Origin: Antarcticimicrobium luteum
GTDB lineage: Bacteria; Pseudomonadota; Alphaproteobacteria; Rhodobacterales; Rhodobacteraceae
Direction: 5' to 3'
DNA: 64,000 nt
Assembly: GCF_004358185.1 (NCBI RefSeq)
Contig: NZ_SMUV01000057.1
Location: 1-64,000, forward strand
Made by a program: the position numbers and the translations under genes. Of the stretch, positions 16,066 through 24,283 are shown piece after piece. Position 1 is the first letter of the stretch, and each line of letters starts with the position of its first letter. The notes beneath the pieces were generated by a model that searched no databases, was not told where the DNA came from, and saw only the letters and a program-made list of their open reading frames with translations.

Positions 16066-16073
16066 GATTTCCC

Positions 16074-16103
16074 CTTCAAATCGCCGCCAAGCCCGCCTAT
16101 ATT
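16074..16103 (+). promoter_or_regulatory. Possible sigma-70 type promoter of ssrA
   Basis: TATATT at 16098-16103 is preceded after 17-18 bp by a weak -35-like CTTCAA (16074-16079). It lies directly upstream of the conserved acceptor part of the tmRNA gene. Confidence 0.4.
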
Positions 16104-16109
16104 CAATCT

Positions 16110-16437
16110 GTCCCCTCGGGGACTATGGACATAAACGCGCTCGTAATAAGCGGTTCGGACCCGGGGGCGGTACCCGGCGGCTCCACCAAACATCCTTCAT
16201 TTGGGGATCATGGGGCCGAAACAGGATCGACGAACGTCTAAAGGGGTTTGCTTTGTCCCGGTGAGGTACCACCGTTATCGGTCCGAAAAGTACAATTGCA
16301 AATGACAATCGTGCTCCGGTTGCCGTTGCTGCGTAAGCAGTAACCAGACCGAAACTTAAGCCCTTGCGCCTAGCAGCGTAAGGCGGGGTTCGCAGGCACC
16401 TGGCAACAGAAGCCTGCACTTTATCCCGAAATCCCCC
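16110..16437 (+). ncRNA. ssrA: Transfer-messenger RNA (circularly permuted, two-piece)
   Basis: The gene is permuted, as in alphaproteobacteria. The acceptor half comes first and ends with a T-arm-like GGTTCGGACC and CGGCTCCACCA (CCA end at 16188). A short intervening segment follows, then the coding half starting GGGGCCG at 16212, whose first seven bases pair with CGGCTCC (one G-U). The tag reading frame begins with GCA at 16298 and ends with TAA at 16334-16336, encoding ANDNRAPVAVAA, a typical alphaproteobacterial degradation tag. Outer ends are approximate. It acts with SmpB in ribosome rescue; the ClpXP adaptor gene sspB lies 0.8 kb downstream. Confidence 0.95.
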
Positions 16438-16497
16438 TATCCGTTTAGAATTTCGTTAGAAAATTGCGCGACTCTGCTTTCCAGCGGGAGTGACGTG

Positions 16498-16929
16498 ATG
16501 ACGAAAACAGAATTATTCGAACGCTGGTGCGACGAAGTCTGGCGCAAAGGCAATCTGGACGCGATTGACGAATTCCTTGTGCCTTCCACCGTGACGGCCG
16601 GCGTCGTGCCGCACATGCAGATGGGCCCCAAGGAATTTCGTGAACTGGTGAGCGTGGTACGCCACCATGTCGGCGAGATCGAGCCGGCGATCCTGCACAG
16701 CGTGGAACAGGGTGACTGGCTGGCCGCGATGATGCAGTTCACCAGCACCCGCGCCGACAATGGCGCCCCGATCGAGGTGCCGGGCCAGGTGTTCCTGCGC
16801 TTCGAGGGTGACAAGATGGTCGAGGCGTACAACCTTCTGGACTATCTTTCGTTCTTTGAGCAACTCGGGCTGCTGCCGCCGGATGTGCTGACCATCTGCC
16901 TGACCGGGCACAAGCTCGACTGGGCCTGA
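16498..16929 (+). CDS. NTF2-like / SnoaL-like domain protein
   Basis: Small cone-fold protein of 143 aa: TELFERWCDEVWRKGNLDAIDEFL at the N-terminus, a GPKEFRELVSVVRHHVGEIEPAILH middle, and VFLRFEGDKMVEAYNLLDYLSFFEQLGLLP at the end, the pattern of SnoaL-like polyketide-cyclase/ester-cyclase relatives. Catalytic identity cannot be inferred; many members are uncharacterised. GGGAG lies 7 bp before ATG 16498 (a GTG one codon earlier is possible). It is single, downstream of ssrA, with a 311-bp gene-free gap after it. Confidence 0.75.
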   Translation: MTKTELFERWCDEVWRKGNLDAIDEFLVPSTVTAGVVPHMQMGPKEFRELVSVVRHHVGEIEPAILHSVEQGDWLAAMMQFTSTRADNGAPIEVPGQVFLRFEGDKMVEAYNLLDYLSFFEQLGLLPPDVLTICLTGHKLDWA

Positions 16930-17241
16930 GGCGGTCGCGCCGTCTGCACCCTCGCGCAGCCGGGCCCGCCCGTATCCGGGGCGTGGTCCGATTGTCGCGA
17001 GGAACTTGAGTTTGCCGCCGGTCCTCATCCGATCAGGCGCCCAGGGCCGTGACGAAACGGGCGCGGTCCCCCGCCGCGGTCCTGGTGCCGGGGGCGCAAC
17101 AGGGGATGAAAGATCGCGTGTCTGTTCCGGCCGGTGCGGTCGCTTTGGGCCGACGTATGCGCCGCGGTCATAAGCGTTTTCCCCCTCTTTCGTTTCCCGC
17201 CGAATCCCCTATGCTGACCTCAGACGTTCCGGAGTGCTGCG
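16930..17241. other. Gene-free interval before sspB
   Basis: About 310 bp with no convincing coding frame or RNA gene. It is GC-rich with short inverted pieces but no T-tailed hairpin. A Shine-Dalgarno-like CCGGAG lies 8 bp before the sspB ATG. Confidence 0.5.
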
Positions 17242-17706
17242 ATGCCGCGCGACATTGACTATGGAAACCTGATGCACCAGGCGATGCGGGGGCTGATCCG
17301 CACCGTTCTGAAGGACGTGCGGGACAATGGCCTTCCCGGCGCGCATCATTTCTTCATCACCTTCGACACCAAGCATCCCGAGGTGAAGATCGCCGAATGG
17401 CTGACCCAGCGCTATCCGGCAGAGATGACCGTGGTGATGCAGCACTGGTACGACAATCTCGAGGTGGACGAGGACGGCTTTTCGGTCACGCTGAATTTCG
17501 GCGACGCGCCGGAACCGATCTATATCCCCTATGATGCGATCAAGACCTTCGTCGATCCATCGGTCGAGTTTGGCCTGCGCTTCGAGGCCGCCGAGGAGAG
17601 CGATGAGGACGAGGCGGGGCCGGAAGCAAATGCCGAACCGGAAATTCCGCAGGAAGATGCCCGGTCCGACGCCGACGTCGTCTCGCTCGACAGTTTCCGA
17701 AAATAG
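17242..17706 (+). CDS. sspB: SspB family ClpXP adaptor (stringent starvation protein B)
   Basis: Adaptor that binds ssrA-tagged proteins and hands them to ClpXP; 154 aa. The folded domain covers residues 1-115, with the alphaproteobacterial SspB motifs MPRDIDYGNLMHQAMRGLI, GLPGAHHFFITFDT, EMTVVMQHWYDNLEV and IPYDAIKTFVDPSVEFGL. The Glu/Asp-rich linker and short C-terminal VVSLDSFRK tail match the flexible arm with a ClpX-binding end. Its location close to ssrA, whose tag it recognises, supports the call. Confidence 0.93.
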   Translation: MPRDIDYGNLMHQAMRGLIRTVLKDVRDNGLPGAHHFFITFDTKHPEVKIAEWLTQRYPAEMTVVMQHWYDNLEVDEDGFSVTLNFGDAPEPIYIPYDAIKTFVDPSVEFGLRFEAAEESDEDEAGPEANAEPEIPQEDARSDADVVSLDSFRK

Positions 17707-17760
17707 GCCCGGCCGTACAGGCCGGCAGCCCGCCCCGCTTCCGAGCGTGAGAGCCGCGTT

Positions 17761-18330
17761 CTATTGCCGTTTCAGGAACGTCTCGACCGAACGGCGAGCT
17801 TCGCCGTTGTGCCAGTCGGTGAATTTCAGCGTCAGCCCGCCCTCGGCCAGGGTTCGATCGAATTGCTGGATCTCATAATCGCCGCTCTCGTCGACGAAGA
17901 GTGAATAGATCGTCAGGGTGTCGCCGCGGATCCGGCCCCAGACAAACGGCTCTCCCTTCATGGGGTCGAGTTGTACCGCGTGGCCGAACACATTCTGCCG
18001 CATGCCGGCGCTATAGATCCCGTCACGTTCGGTGGGCAGGAAATCAATCGAATAGGACTTCGACTTGAGCCGCCCGTCGGGTTTGCGCGTGGTCGAGGTC
18101 CAGTCCACCGTGAACCCGTTCTTGTTGCTGCTGATGGTCACATCCATGTCGCGCGGAATGCGGGTTCCATCCGCCGCCACCATTTCGGCCGAGCCGACGT
18201 AATCCCCCACAAAGGGGCCGATCAGGTTGTTGGCCAGTGCCGGCACCGAGGTCGCCAGCATCGCCACCATGGCGGCAACCAGCGCAACGATGCGCATGCG
18301 ACCTGCCGGACCCCTTGCTGTGACGTGCAT
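17761..18330 (-). CDS. Secreted protein of unknown function
   Basis: 189 aa with an N-terminal signal peptide (RIVALVAAMVAMLATSVPALA, cleavage expected after ALA). The mature part is rich in beta-type sequence: GPFVGDYVGSAEM, RDMDVTISSNKNGFTVDWTSTTRKPDG, and FVWGRIRGDTLTIYSLFVDESGDYEIQQFDRTL. Domain family not recognised; a periplasmic lipocalin-like barrel is possible. Start: ATG 18330 with TCAGGAA upstream; ATG 18297 (MRIVAL) is an alternative that leaves a cleaner signal peptide. Convergent with sspB, with only 54 bp between their ends. Confidence 0.75.
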   Translation of the reverse strand: MHVTARGPAGRMRIVALVAAMVAMLATSVPALANNLIGPFVGDYVGSAEMVAADGTRIPRDMDVTISSNKNGFTVDWTSTTRKPDGRLKSKSYSIDFLPTERDGIYSAGMRQNVFGHAVQLDPMKGEPFVWGRIRGDTLTIYSLFVDESGDYEIQQFDRTLAEGGLTLKFTDWHNGEARRSVETFLKRQ

Positions 18331-18564
18331 TTCCTGACCCTTTCGATCTGACCTCGGCCATGGCGAGCGGCCCGCTGCATGCCGGTTATCCTACAATGTG
18401 GGGGCCACAAGACAATCGTCCAGGGCCGGGCGGGCGCAAATTAGCCGCCGCCGTCCGACTATGCCTTGAGAAAAGAAGAAATTATGCTGCGCGCAACTGG
18501 CCGATTGCACCCCCGGGCCGGGGCGGCTAGACGGCATGCAAGCGTATACGAAACGGAGTGAACC

Positions 18565-19959
18565 ATGTCCAAGACCCGCACCGAGACCGACAGCTTTGGT
18601 CCCCTCGAAGTTCCCGCAGACAAGTACTGGGGGGCGCAGACGCAGCGGTCGCTGATGAATTTCCCGATCGGCTGGGAAAAGCAGCCGGTCGCCATCGTGC
18701 GTGCGTTGGGCGTCATCAAGCAGGCCTGCGCCATGGCCAACAGGGACAGCGGCGCCCTGGACCCGAAGCTGGCCGATGCCATCATCCAGGCCGCCGGCGA
18801 GGTGATCGCGGGCAAGTTCGACGACAACTTCCCCCTCGTCGTGTGGCAGACCGGCTCGGGCACCCAGTCGAACATGAACTCGAACGAGGTGATCGCCAAC
18901 CGCGCGATCGAGATCCTCGGCGGCGTCATCGGCTCCAAGGATCCGGTGCACCCGAACGATCACTGCAACATGGGGCAGTCGTCGAACGACACCTTCCCCA
19001 CCGCCATGCATATCGCCACCGCGATGTCCGTGCGCGACGTGCTGCTGCCGGGGCTGGAAAAGCTGCTGGCCGGGCTGGAGGCCAAGGCAGAAGAGTTCAG
19101 GGACATCATCAAGATCGGCCGCACCCATACCCAGGACGCGACGCCGCTGACCCTGGGCCAGGAATTCTCGGGCTATGCCCATCAGATCCGCCAGGGCATT
19201 GCCCGCGTCACGGTGGCGATGCCGGGGATTTACGAGCTGGCCCAGGGCGGCACCGCCGTCGGCACCGGGCTGAATACCCGGAAAGGCTGGGGCGAAACCG
19301 TCGCCACGAATATGGCCGAAATCACCGGCCTGCCCTTCGTCACCGCGCCCAACAAGTTCGAGGCGCTGGCCGCCCATGACGCGATGGTGTTCCTGTCGGG
19401 CGCTTTGGCCACGGTCGCCGGCTCCTGCTACAAGATCGCCAATGACATCCGCTTCCTCGGCTCCGGCCCCCGCTCCGGTCTGGGCGAACTGATCCTGCCG
19501 GAGAACGAGCCGGGATCGTCGATCATGCCGGGCAAGGTCAACCCGACCCAGGCCGAGGCGCTGACTCAGGTGGCCGCGCATGTGATGGGCAACGATGCCG
19601 CGATCAAATTCGCGGGCTCCCAGGGGCATTTCGAGCTGAACGTCTACAACCCGATGATGGCCTACAACCTGCTGCAGTCGATCCAGCTGCTGGGCGACGC
19701 CGCCGACAGCTTTACCGAGCGGATGCTGAACGGCATCCAGGCCAACGAGCCGCGCATCGAAAAGCTGATGACGGAAAGCCTGATGCTGGTGACCGCGCTG
19801 GCCCCGACCATCGGCTACGACAACGCTACCAAGGTGGCCAAGACCGCGCATAAGAACGGCACCACGCTGAAGGAAGAGGCCATCGCGCTTGGGTTTGTGG
19901 ACGCGGAGACATTTGAAAAGGTCGTCCGCCCCGAACAGATGATCGGCCCCAAGGACTGA
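18565..19959 (+). CDS. fumC: Fumarate hydratase class II
   Basis: TCA-cycle enzyme, oxygen-stable and iron-free, interconverting fumarate and malate; 464 aa, the usual size. Motifs: [52 protein letters not shown], the B-site/active-site [21 protein letters not shown], and the superfamily signature [15 protein letters not shown] with the catalytic Ser. Its stop overlaps the ATG of a small DUF4169 gene (ATGA). Confidence 0.96.
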   Translation: MSKTRTETDSFGPLEVPADKYWGAQTQRSLMNFPIGWEKQPVAIVRALGVIKQACAMANRDSGALDPKLADAIIQAAGEVIAGKFDDNFPLVVWQTGSGTQSNMNSNEVIANRAIEILGGVIGSKDPVHPNDHCNMGQSSNDTFPTAMHIATAMSVRDVLLPGLEKLLAGLEAKAEEFRDIIKIGRTHTQDATPLTLGQEFSGYAHQIRQGIARVTVAMPGIYELAQGGTAVGTGLNTRKGWGETVATNMAEITGLPFVTAPNKFEALAAHDAMVFLSGALATVAGSCYKIANDIRFLGSGPRSGLGELILPENEPGSSIMPGKVNPTQAEALTQVAAHVMGNDAAIKFAGSQGHFELNVYNPMMAYNLLQSIQLLGDAADSFTERMLNGIQANEPRIEKLMTESLMLVTALAPTIGYDNATKVAKTAHKNGTTLKEEAIALGFVDAETFEKVVRPEQMIGPKD

Positions 19960-20135
19960 TGGGCAAGCCGGTCAATCTGAACCGGTTTCGCAAGGACAAG
20001 GCGCGGGCCGGGAAAAAGGCCCGCGCCGACGAAAACGCGGTGAAATTCGGCCGCAGCAAGGCCGAGAAGGATCTCGACCGCGCCCGAGCGGAAAAGTCCC
20101 GCCGCGATCTGGATAGCCACGAGCGCGACGAATGA
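19959..20135 (+). CDS. DUF4169 family small basic protein
   Basis: 58-aa highly charged protein, [19 protein letters not shown] followed by a run rich in Lys, Arg, Glu and Asp to the C-terminus. This NLNRFRK start and composition are those of the short DUF4169 proteins common in Rhodobacteraceae; function unknown. It overlaps the fumC stop and the start of the next gene by ATGA junctions, so the three are translationally coupled. Confidence 0.8.
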   Translation: MGKPVNLNRFRKDKARAGKKARADENAVKFGRSKAEKDLDRARAEKSRRDLDSHERDE

Positions 20136-20347
20136 ACCGCCCGCGCAAACATTCCCTGACCCTGCGCGGTCACCGCACCTCGGTCTCGCTGGAAGATGAA
20201 TTCTGGCAGGCGTTTCGCGAGATCGCTGCCGAGGACGGGCGTGCGATCAATGAACTGGCAGCCGAAATCGACGTGGCGCGCGGCACCGACTGCGGGCTGG
20301 CCTCGGCGATCCGACTCTACGTGCTGCGACGGTTAAGGGCACAGTAA
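20132..20347 (+). CDS. Ribbon-helix-helix domain protein
   Basis: 71 aa: KHSLTLRGHRTSVSLEDEFWQAFREIAAEDGRAINELAAEIDVARG, then SAIRLYVLRRLRAQ. The HRTSVSLE strand followed by two helices matches the RHH_4-type (PF13467) DNA-binding family of alphaproteobacteria. Targets unknown. ATG overlaps the previous stop (ATGA), so it belongs to the fumC transcript. Confidence 0.82.
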   Translation: MNRPRKHSLTLRGHRTSVSLEDEFWQAFREIAAEDGRAINELAAEIDVARGTDCGLASAIRLYVLRRLRAQ

Positions 20348-20370
20348 CCAAGCGCCGTCATGCTGCGCGT

Positions 20371-20602
20371 ATGACCCAGATCGCGCCCCACCTCACACCG
20401 GAAAAGTGGCTGTTCCAACTGTTCAGTTCCAAGGCGGCCCCGCGAGGGCGGCGTGATCCGCCGCCAGGTCCGCGATGTGGAGCGGCTGGTGGGACGGGCA
20501 CGGTTCGAGACGGAGCTGGCGCGGCGCGGGTATCACGCGGTGGAGAACGCAGGTCAGATCGTGGTATTCTGTAGTCAGCAACCGATACGCGTCATTCGCT
20601 GA
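20371..20602 (+). pseudogene. Small conserved protein, frameshifted (one extra base in a C run)
   Basis: The reading frame starts MTQIAPHLTPEKWLFQLFSSKAA and then loses sense at a run of four C (20438-20441). Dropping one C restores an open frame REGGVIRRQVRDVERLVG ... FETELARRGYHAVENAGQIVVFC ... PIRVIR ending in TGA at 20600-20602, 76 aa in total. I recognise the restored sequence as a small Rhodobacteraceae protein often labelled, probably wrongly, N-(5'-phosphoribosyl)anthranilate isomerase. It could be a true frameshift mutation, a programmed event or an assembly error; the length of 232 bases (77 x 3 + 1) fits a single insertion. Confidence 0.75.
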
Positions 20603-20607
20603 CAGCC

Positions 20608-20652
20608 AATTTCTTCGAAGAAATTTGCCATGAAAATTCGAATTTTCATGGC
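20608..20652. terminator. Two adjacent perfect palindromes, probable bidirectional terminator
   Basis: An 18-bp palindrome with arms AATTTCTTC / GAAGAAATT (20608-20625) is followed at once by a 26-bp palindrome with arms GCCATGAAAATTC / GAATTTTCATGGC (20627-20652). Both have the same TTCGAA centre and stand between convergent genes whose stops are at 20602 and 20654. AT-rich in a GC-rich genome, so they stand out; possibly a repeated intergenic element. Confidence 0.65.
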
Positions 20653-20653
20653 C

Positions 20654-22033
20654 TCAGTCCCGGGCGATCAACCGCAGCCAGATCCCGTCCTTCGCCCGCA
20701 CCGTCAGATGCGCCACCGGCACCGGATCGCGCCCCTCGACCCGCTCCACCCGGAACCGCCGCAACAGCATCGATAGCAGCAGCGGCCCCTCGACCATGGC
20801 GAACCCCGCCCCGGTGCACACCCGGGGACCGGCGGAGAACGGGATATAGGCCACGCGCTGACAGCGCTTGCCGTTCTCGGTCTGCCAGCGGGTCGGATCG
20901 AAGCCGTCGGGGTTATTCCACAGCCGTTCGTGCCGGTGCAGATGCCAGGGGCTGAGCACCAGTTGCGATCCCTTCGGCACCGCGCGGTCGCGGAACCGCT
21001 CGGGACAGGCGGCCTCGCGCACCATCATCGGCACCGGAGGATAGAGCCTGAGCGCCTCGCGGAAGACATCGCGGCTGAGCCGCAGTTTTGAGACCGCGCC
21101 GAACTCCGGCGCCATCCCGTCGGCCTCCGCCGCCAGCCGCTCCTGCCAGTCGGGATAAAGCGCCATCAGATAGAGCGTCCAGGCCAGCGCCGAGGCGCTG
21201 GTTTCATGGCCGGCGAGAAAGAAAATCGCCACCTGATCGACCATCTCCTCGGTCTCGAACCCCTCGCCCGTCACCGGGTCGCGGGTGGTCATGATCTTGG
21301 TCGCCAGATCATCGGGCGCGGTGCCCGCCTCGATCGCCGCAGCCCGCTCTGCCGTCAGCCGCCGGATCAGCCCGCGGATCTCCGCCGCGTTGGCCCTGGT
21401 CCCCCTCGGGTAAAACCGCGGCATCCAGCGCGGCAGCGGAACGAAGGCGGCAAGGTTCAGGATTGGTTGCGCGCGCTGATAGGCGCGGAACCGGTGAAAC
21501 ACCTCTGCTGCGATCTCATGTTCGATGGGAATAGAAAACAGCGTGCGAAAAATCACATCGGCAGCGGCGTGGCTGGTCACCTCTTCGATCTCGAGGGGAT
21601 CGCCGCCCGCCTGTTCAACCTGCCACTCCAGCCGCTCCACAGTCGCCTCTCCCGCCGCCCACATAGCCGGAAAGGTGTCTTTCAGCCGCCCCCCTTCGAA
21701 GGCCGGGTCGATGATCCGGCGCTGCCGCTTCCAGACCTCGCCATTGGTCAGGAACACCGAGTTTCCCAACAGCGGCCGCAACCCCTCGCTGATCCGCCCC
21801 GACTTCGGGAAATCCTCGGGACGGTCCTTCAACACGGTCCGCACCAGGTCGGGCTGGTTGAGCAGGAAGGAGCGGAAAAACGGCGTGCGGAACTCCGCCA
21901 TCCAGCCGCGATAGAGCCGCGCAGGTTGGGCCGAAAGGATATCCGCCTTGAACAGCCGGAGGTAACGCCGGAGCGAGACCTTGTCCGACCGCGCCGGCGG
22001 CTTGGGCGGCAGGGGCTGCCGGGGCACACTCAT
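20654..22033 (-). CDS. Cytochrome P450
   Basis: Heme monooxygenase of 459 aa. The I-helix oxygen-activation motif AGHETSASALAW, K-helix EALRLYPP (ExxR) and heme-binding loop FSAGPRVCTGAGFA with the thiolate Cys406 are all present, plus the PERF-like FDPTRW. No reductase or ferredoxin domain is fused. It has no signal anchor, so it is probably soluble. The sequence looks closer to class-E/fatty-acid or sterol-type P450s than to CYP101-like enzymes, but no substrate can be assigned. ATG 22033 overlaps the stop of the upstream hydrolase gene (ATGA), so the two are translationally coupled and probably act on one substrate. Confidence 0.93.
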   Translation of the reverse strand: MSVPRQPLPPKPPARSDKVSLRRYLRLFKADILSAQPARLYRGWMAEFRTPFFRSFLLNQPDLVRTVLKDRPEDFPKSGRISEGLRPLLGNSVFLTNGEVWKRQRRIIDPAFEGGRLKDTFPAMWAAGEATVERLEWQVEQAGGDPLEIEEVTSHAAADVIFRTLFSIPIEHEIAAEVFHRFRAYQRAQPILNLAAFVPLPRWMPRFYPRGTRANAAEIRGLIRRLTAERAAAIEAGTAPDDLATKIMTTRDPVTGEGFETEEMVDQVAIFFLAGHETSASALAWTLYLMALYPDWQERLAAEADGMAPEFGAVSKLRLSRDVFREALRLYPPVPMMVREAACPERFRDRAVPKGSQLVLSPWHLHRHERLWNNPDGFDPTRWQTENGKRCQRVAYIPFSAGPRVCTGAGFAMVEGPLLLSMLLRRFRVERVEGRDPVPVAHLTVRAKDGIWLRLIARD

Positions 22034-23283
22034 GCCGCCACCGAGGTGTATTTCGAAACCGCACGCTCGATCCGCGATTTCGACGGAACCCTGTCGCGGT
22101 ACCGCTTGGCCAGCGTCATCGGCCCGGCGGTGATGCGAAAATAATCGTAATCGCCGGGCCGGTCGAAGGCGCAGAGATACTGGAAGTGCAGCCGGAAGAA
22201 CCGCCAGCGCAACTGTTTCCAGCGGGTGGCGCTCAATGTTTGGGTGAAGGCGGCCGAGACCACCAGCGGCCAGCGTTTGCCCTCGGGCGCCACGCCGCTG
22301 ACCGCGACCGGGTCGCACAGCGCGAAGGCGCAGCCGTCGCCGGGGGCAGAGACGTCGATCCAGGTCAGCTCGCCCCGCCCCGAAAGAAACCGCAGATCGG
22401 CGCGCAGCCGCAGCGCACCCGGCAGGAAGGACACCATCGGCACCACCTGCCCCAGCGTGAGAAACCCCAGCGCCGGACCCGCCCCCGGCACCCGGCCGGC
22501 GCGGATCAGATCGGCCAGCACCGAAACCCCCAGATGTGCGCCCGAGGAATGGCCGACCACCAGCACCTCGTCCACCTCCTCGGTCAGCGCGCCGGCGATG
22601 CGATCCGCGAATTCGGCCATCCGCGCCTCAAGCTCGGGCGGGTTGGCGCCGCGATGGCGGGCGGAATAGGCATAATCATGCATCAGGTAATAGGCAAAGA
22701 ACCTGCCGTCCCGCACCTTGAACCAGCGCAACAGCGCCAGCGACGCGCCCAGGCCCAACGCCCAGCCGAGAAGCGGCGCCACCCCGCCCAGGATGCCGCC
22801 CAGCAGACCGACGCTCCGGGCGATGCCCCAGGCCAGCAGCCCGGCCAGCAGAAGCTGTCCCAGCAACATCCCAACCGGATAGAGGGCCGCGATCACCGGC
22901 CCCTTGCGCAGCCTCATCAGCCGCCCCAGCGCGCCGCTGGCTATATAGACCCAGGCGGTCTGCACCAGTTGCAGATAGGTGGCCGGGATCGAGTTGGACA
23001 TGCTGTCTCGCACGATGTCGGACCAGACCAGCACCTCGACATCCGCCGCGACCGGTGCCCCCTCGATCAGGGCATTCACATGCCAGCCATAGGGGCCGCT
23101 GGTGGCCTTGGGCCTGAGCGCAATCTCAAAGCCCGAGATCGCCGCCTGCGCGGCCGCCTCCTTGCGGTAGAGTTCCCGATAGCGGCGGGGATGTATCGGA
23201 TCGTAACCGGGAATATAGAACACCCGCCGCCGACGCACCCGCCGCGCGTGCTGATCCGTCTGACCCGCCTGCTCGTTGCCCAT
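22030..23283 (-). CDS. Membrane-associated alpha/beta-hydrolase-like protein
   Basis: 417 aa. The N-terminal RRRVFYIPGYDPIHPRRYRELYR resembles the first strand and oxyanion region of an alpha/beta hydrolase. In the middle are two hydrophobic helices (about residues 130-185: VIAALYPVGMLLGQLLLAG and GLLGGILGGVAPLLGWALG). After them comes the nucleophile elbow VLVVGHSSGAHLG (GxSxG). A late His in FRLHFQYLCAFD could be catalytic. It resembles a family found beside Rhodobacteraceae P450 genes, with no known substrate. It precedes and overlaps the P450 gene, suggesting a lipid- or ester-modifying pair. Confidence 0.72.
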   Translation of the reverse strand: MGNEQAGQTDQHARRVRRRRVFYIPGYDPIHPRRYRELYRKEAAAQAAISGFEIALRPKATSGPYGWHVNALIEGAPVAADVEVLVWSDIVRDSMSNSIPATYLQLVQTAWVYIASGALGRLMRLRKGPVIAALYPVGMLLGQLLLAGLLAWGIARSVGLLGGILGGVAPLLGWALGLGASLALLRWFKVRDGRFFAYYLMHDYAYSARHRGANPPELEARMAEFADRIAGALTEEVDEVLVVGHSSGAHLGVSVLADLIRAGRVPGAGPALGFLTLGQVVPMVSFLPGALRLRADLRFLSGRGELTWIDVSAPGDGCAFALCDPVAVSGVAPEGKRWPLVVSAAFTQTLSATRWKQLRWRFFRLHFQYLCAFDRPGDYDYFRITAGPMTLAKRYRDRVPSKSRIERAVSKYTSVAA

Positions 23284-23348
23284 ACCGCCCTCGTTCCTGA
23301 GCGGATGTTAACCGGTTTTTCGGGCGAGAGTAAGGCGTCCGCTGGGCC

Positions 23349-24101
23349 TCAACCCAGCGTGGCCAGTGCCGGAAAGGTTTCCAGCAGCCAGTAGGAAAAC
23401 GCCGAAAATCCGCCGGTCAGCATCAGCAGGCCGATGGTCCAGAGCAGCAGGCCCATGATCCGTTCGATCCGCTCCATATGCCGTTTCATCCAGCCCATCA
23501 GACCGCCCAGTCGGGGCAAGAAGGCGGCGACCAGGAGGAACGGAATGCCCAGGCCCATCGCATAGACCGCCAGCAGCACGGTGCCGCGCGCCACCGAGCC
23601 CTCGGAGGCCGCCAGCGACAGGATCGCGCCAAGCTGCGGCCCGATGCAGGGGGTCCAGCCAAAGGCAAAGGCGAGGCCCAGAACATAGGCCCCGAGCGCA
23701 CTGCCGCCGCGGTCGCCGACATCGAGCCGCGCCTCTCGGTCGAGAAATCCGATGCGATAGACACCGACGAAATGCGCACCGAAAATCATCACCAGGATGC
23801 CCGCCCCGGTGTTGAAGGCGGATTGGTATTGCAGAAAGACGGTGCCGATCGCCGAGGCGGTGAACCCAAGGAACAGGAACACCGTCGACAGGCCCAGAAC
23901 AAAGAACAGCGCCGGCAGCAGCGCCTTGTTGCGGGCGGAGCGCCCCGCGCTCAGCTCGGTGACCGAGACACCGCTCATATACGCCAGATAGGGCGGCACG
24001 ATGGGCAACACGCAGGGCGACAGAAAGCTGATGATCCCGGCGGCCAGCGCCACGGTCATGGCGGGGATCAGCCCCGCGTCAAAGATATCGATTCCGAACA
24101 T
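23349..24101 (-). CDS. ccdA: Cytochrome c biogenesis protein CcdA (thiol-disulfide transmembrane transporter)
   Basis: Moves reducing equivalents across the inner membrane for apocytochrome c thiol reduction; 250 aa with six TM helices. Both redox-active Cys regions are seen: SFLSPCVLPIVPPYLAYMSG in TM1 and FGWTPCIGPQLGAILSLA in TM4. ATG 24101 is chosen because the protein then starts directly with the first helix (MFGIDIFDAGLIPAM); ATG 24119 is an alternative. Related ccm genes (ccmE, ccmF, ccmH) lie elsewhere in this window at 39.6-44.0 kb. Confidence 0.9.
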   Translation of the reverse strand: MFGIDIFDAGLIPAMTVALAAGIISFLSPCVLPIVPPYLAYMSGVSVTELSAGRSARNKALLPALFFVLGLSTVFLFLGFTASAIGTVFLQYQSAFNTGAGILVMIFGAHFVGVYRIGFLDREARLDVGDRGGSALGAYVLGLAFAFGWTPCIGPQLGAILSLAASEGSVARGTVLLAVYAMGLGIPFLLVAAFLPRLGGLMGWMKRHMERIERIMGLLLWTIGLLMLTGGFSAFSYWLLETFPALATLG

Positions 24102-24223
24102 TCCTCTGGCATAGGCCATCGCCGCGCCAAGGTCACGGGGCCATGCGGTCACATCCTCGTGGACGGGGGCAGTCAGACGCCGGCCGCTCTGGGAACAAGG
24201 ACGCCACCTGTCAGATCACTGCG

Positions 24224-24259
24224 CAAAAGACAGGCCCCGGACCAGAGGTCCGGGGCCTG
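24224..24259 (-). terminator. Intrinsic terminator of rne
   Basis: Perfect 13-bp stem CAGGCCCCGGACC / GGTCCGGGGCCTG (24231-24243 with 24247-24259), 3-nt loop, 24 bp past the rne stop. Followed on the minus strand by TCTTTTGC. Confidence 0.85.
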
Positions 24260-24283
24260 TGCCGTCTCATTCAGAGGACGGGT

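Noticed and set aside
17709-17725. Hairpin CCGGCC-5-GGCCGG between sspB and the secreted-protein gene as terminator
   Set aside because: Six-base stem with no T-tract on either side; too weak to list.
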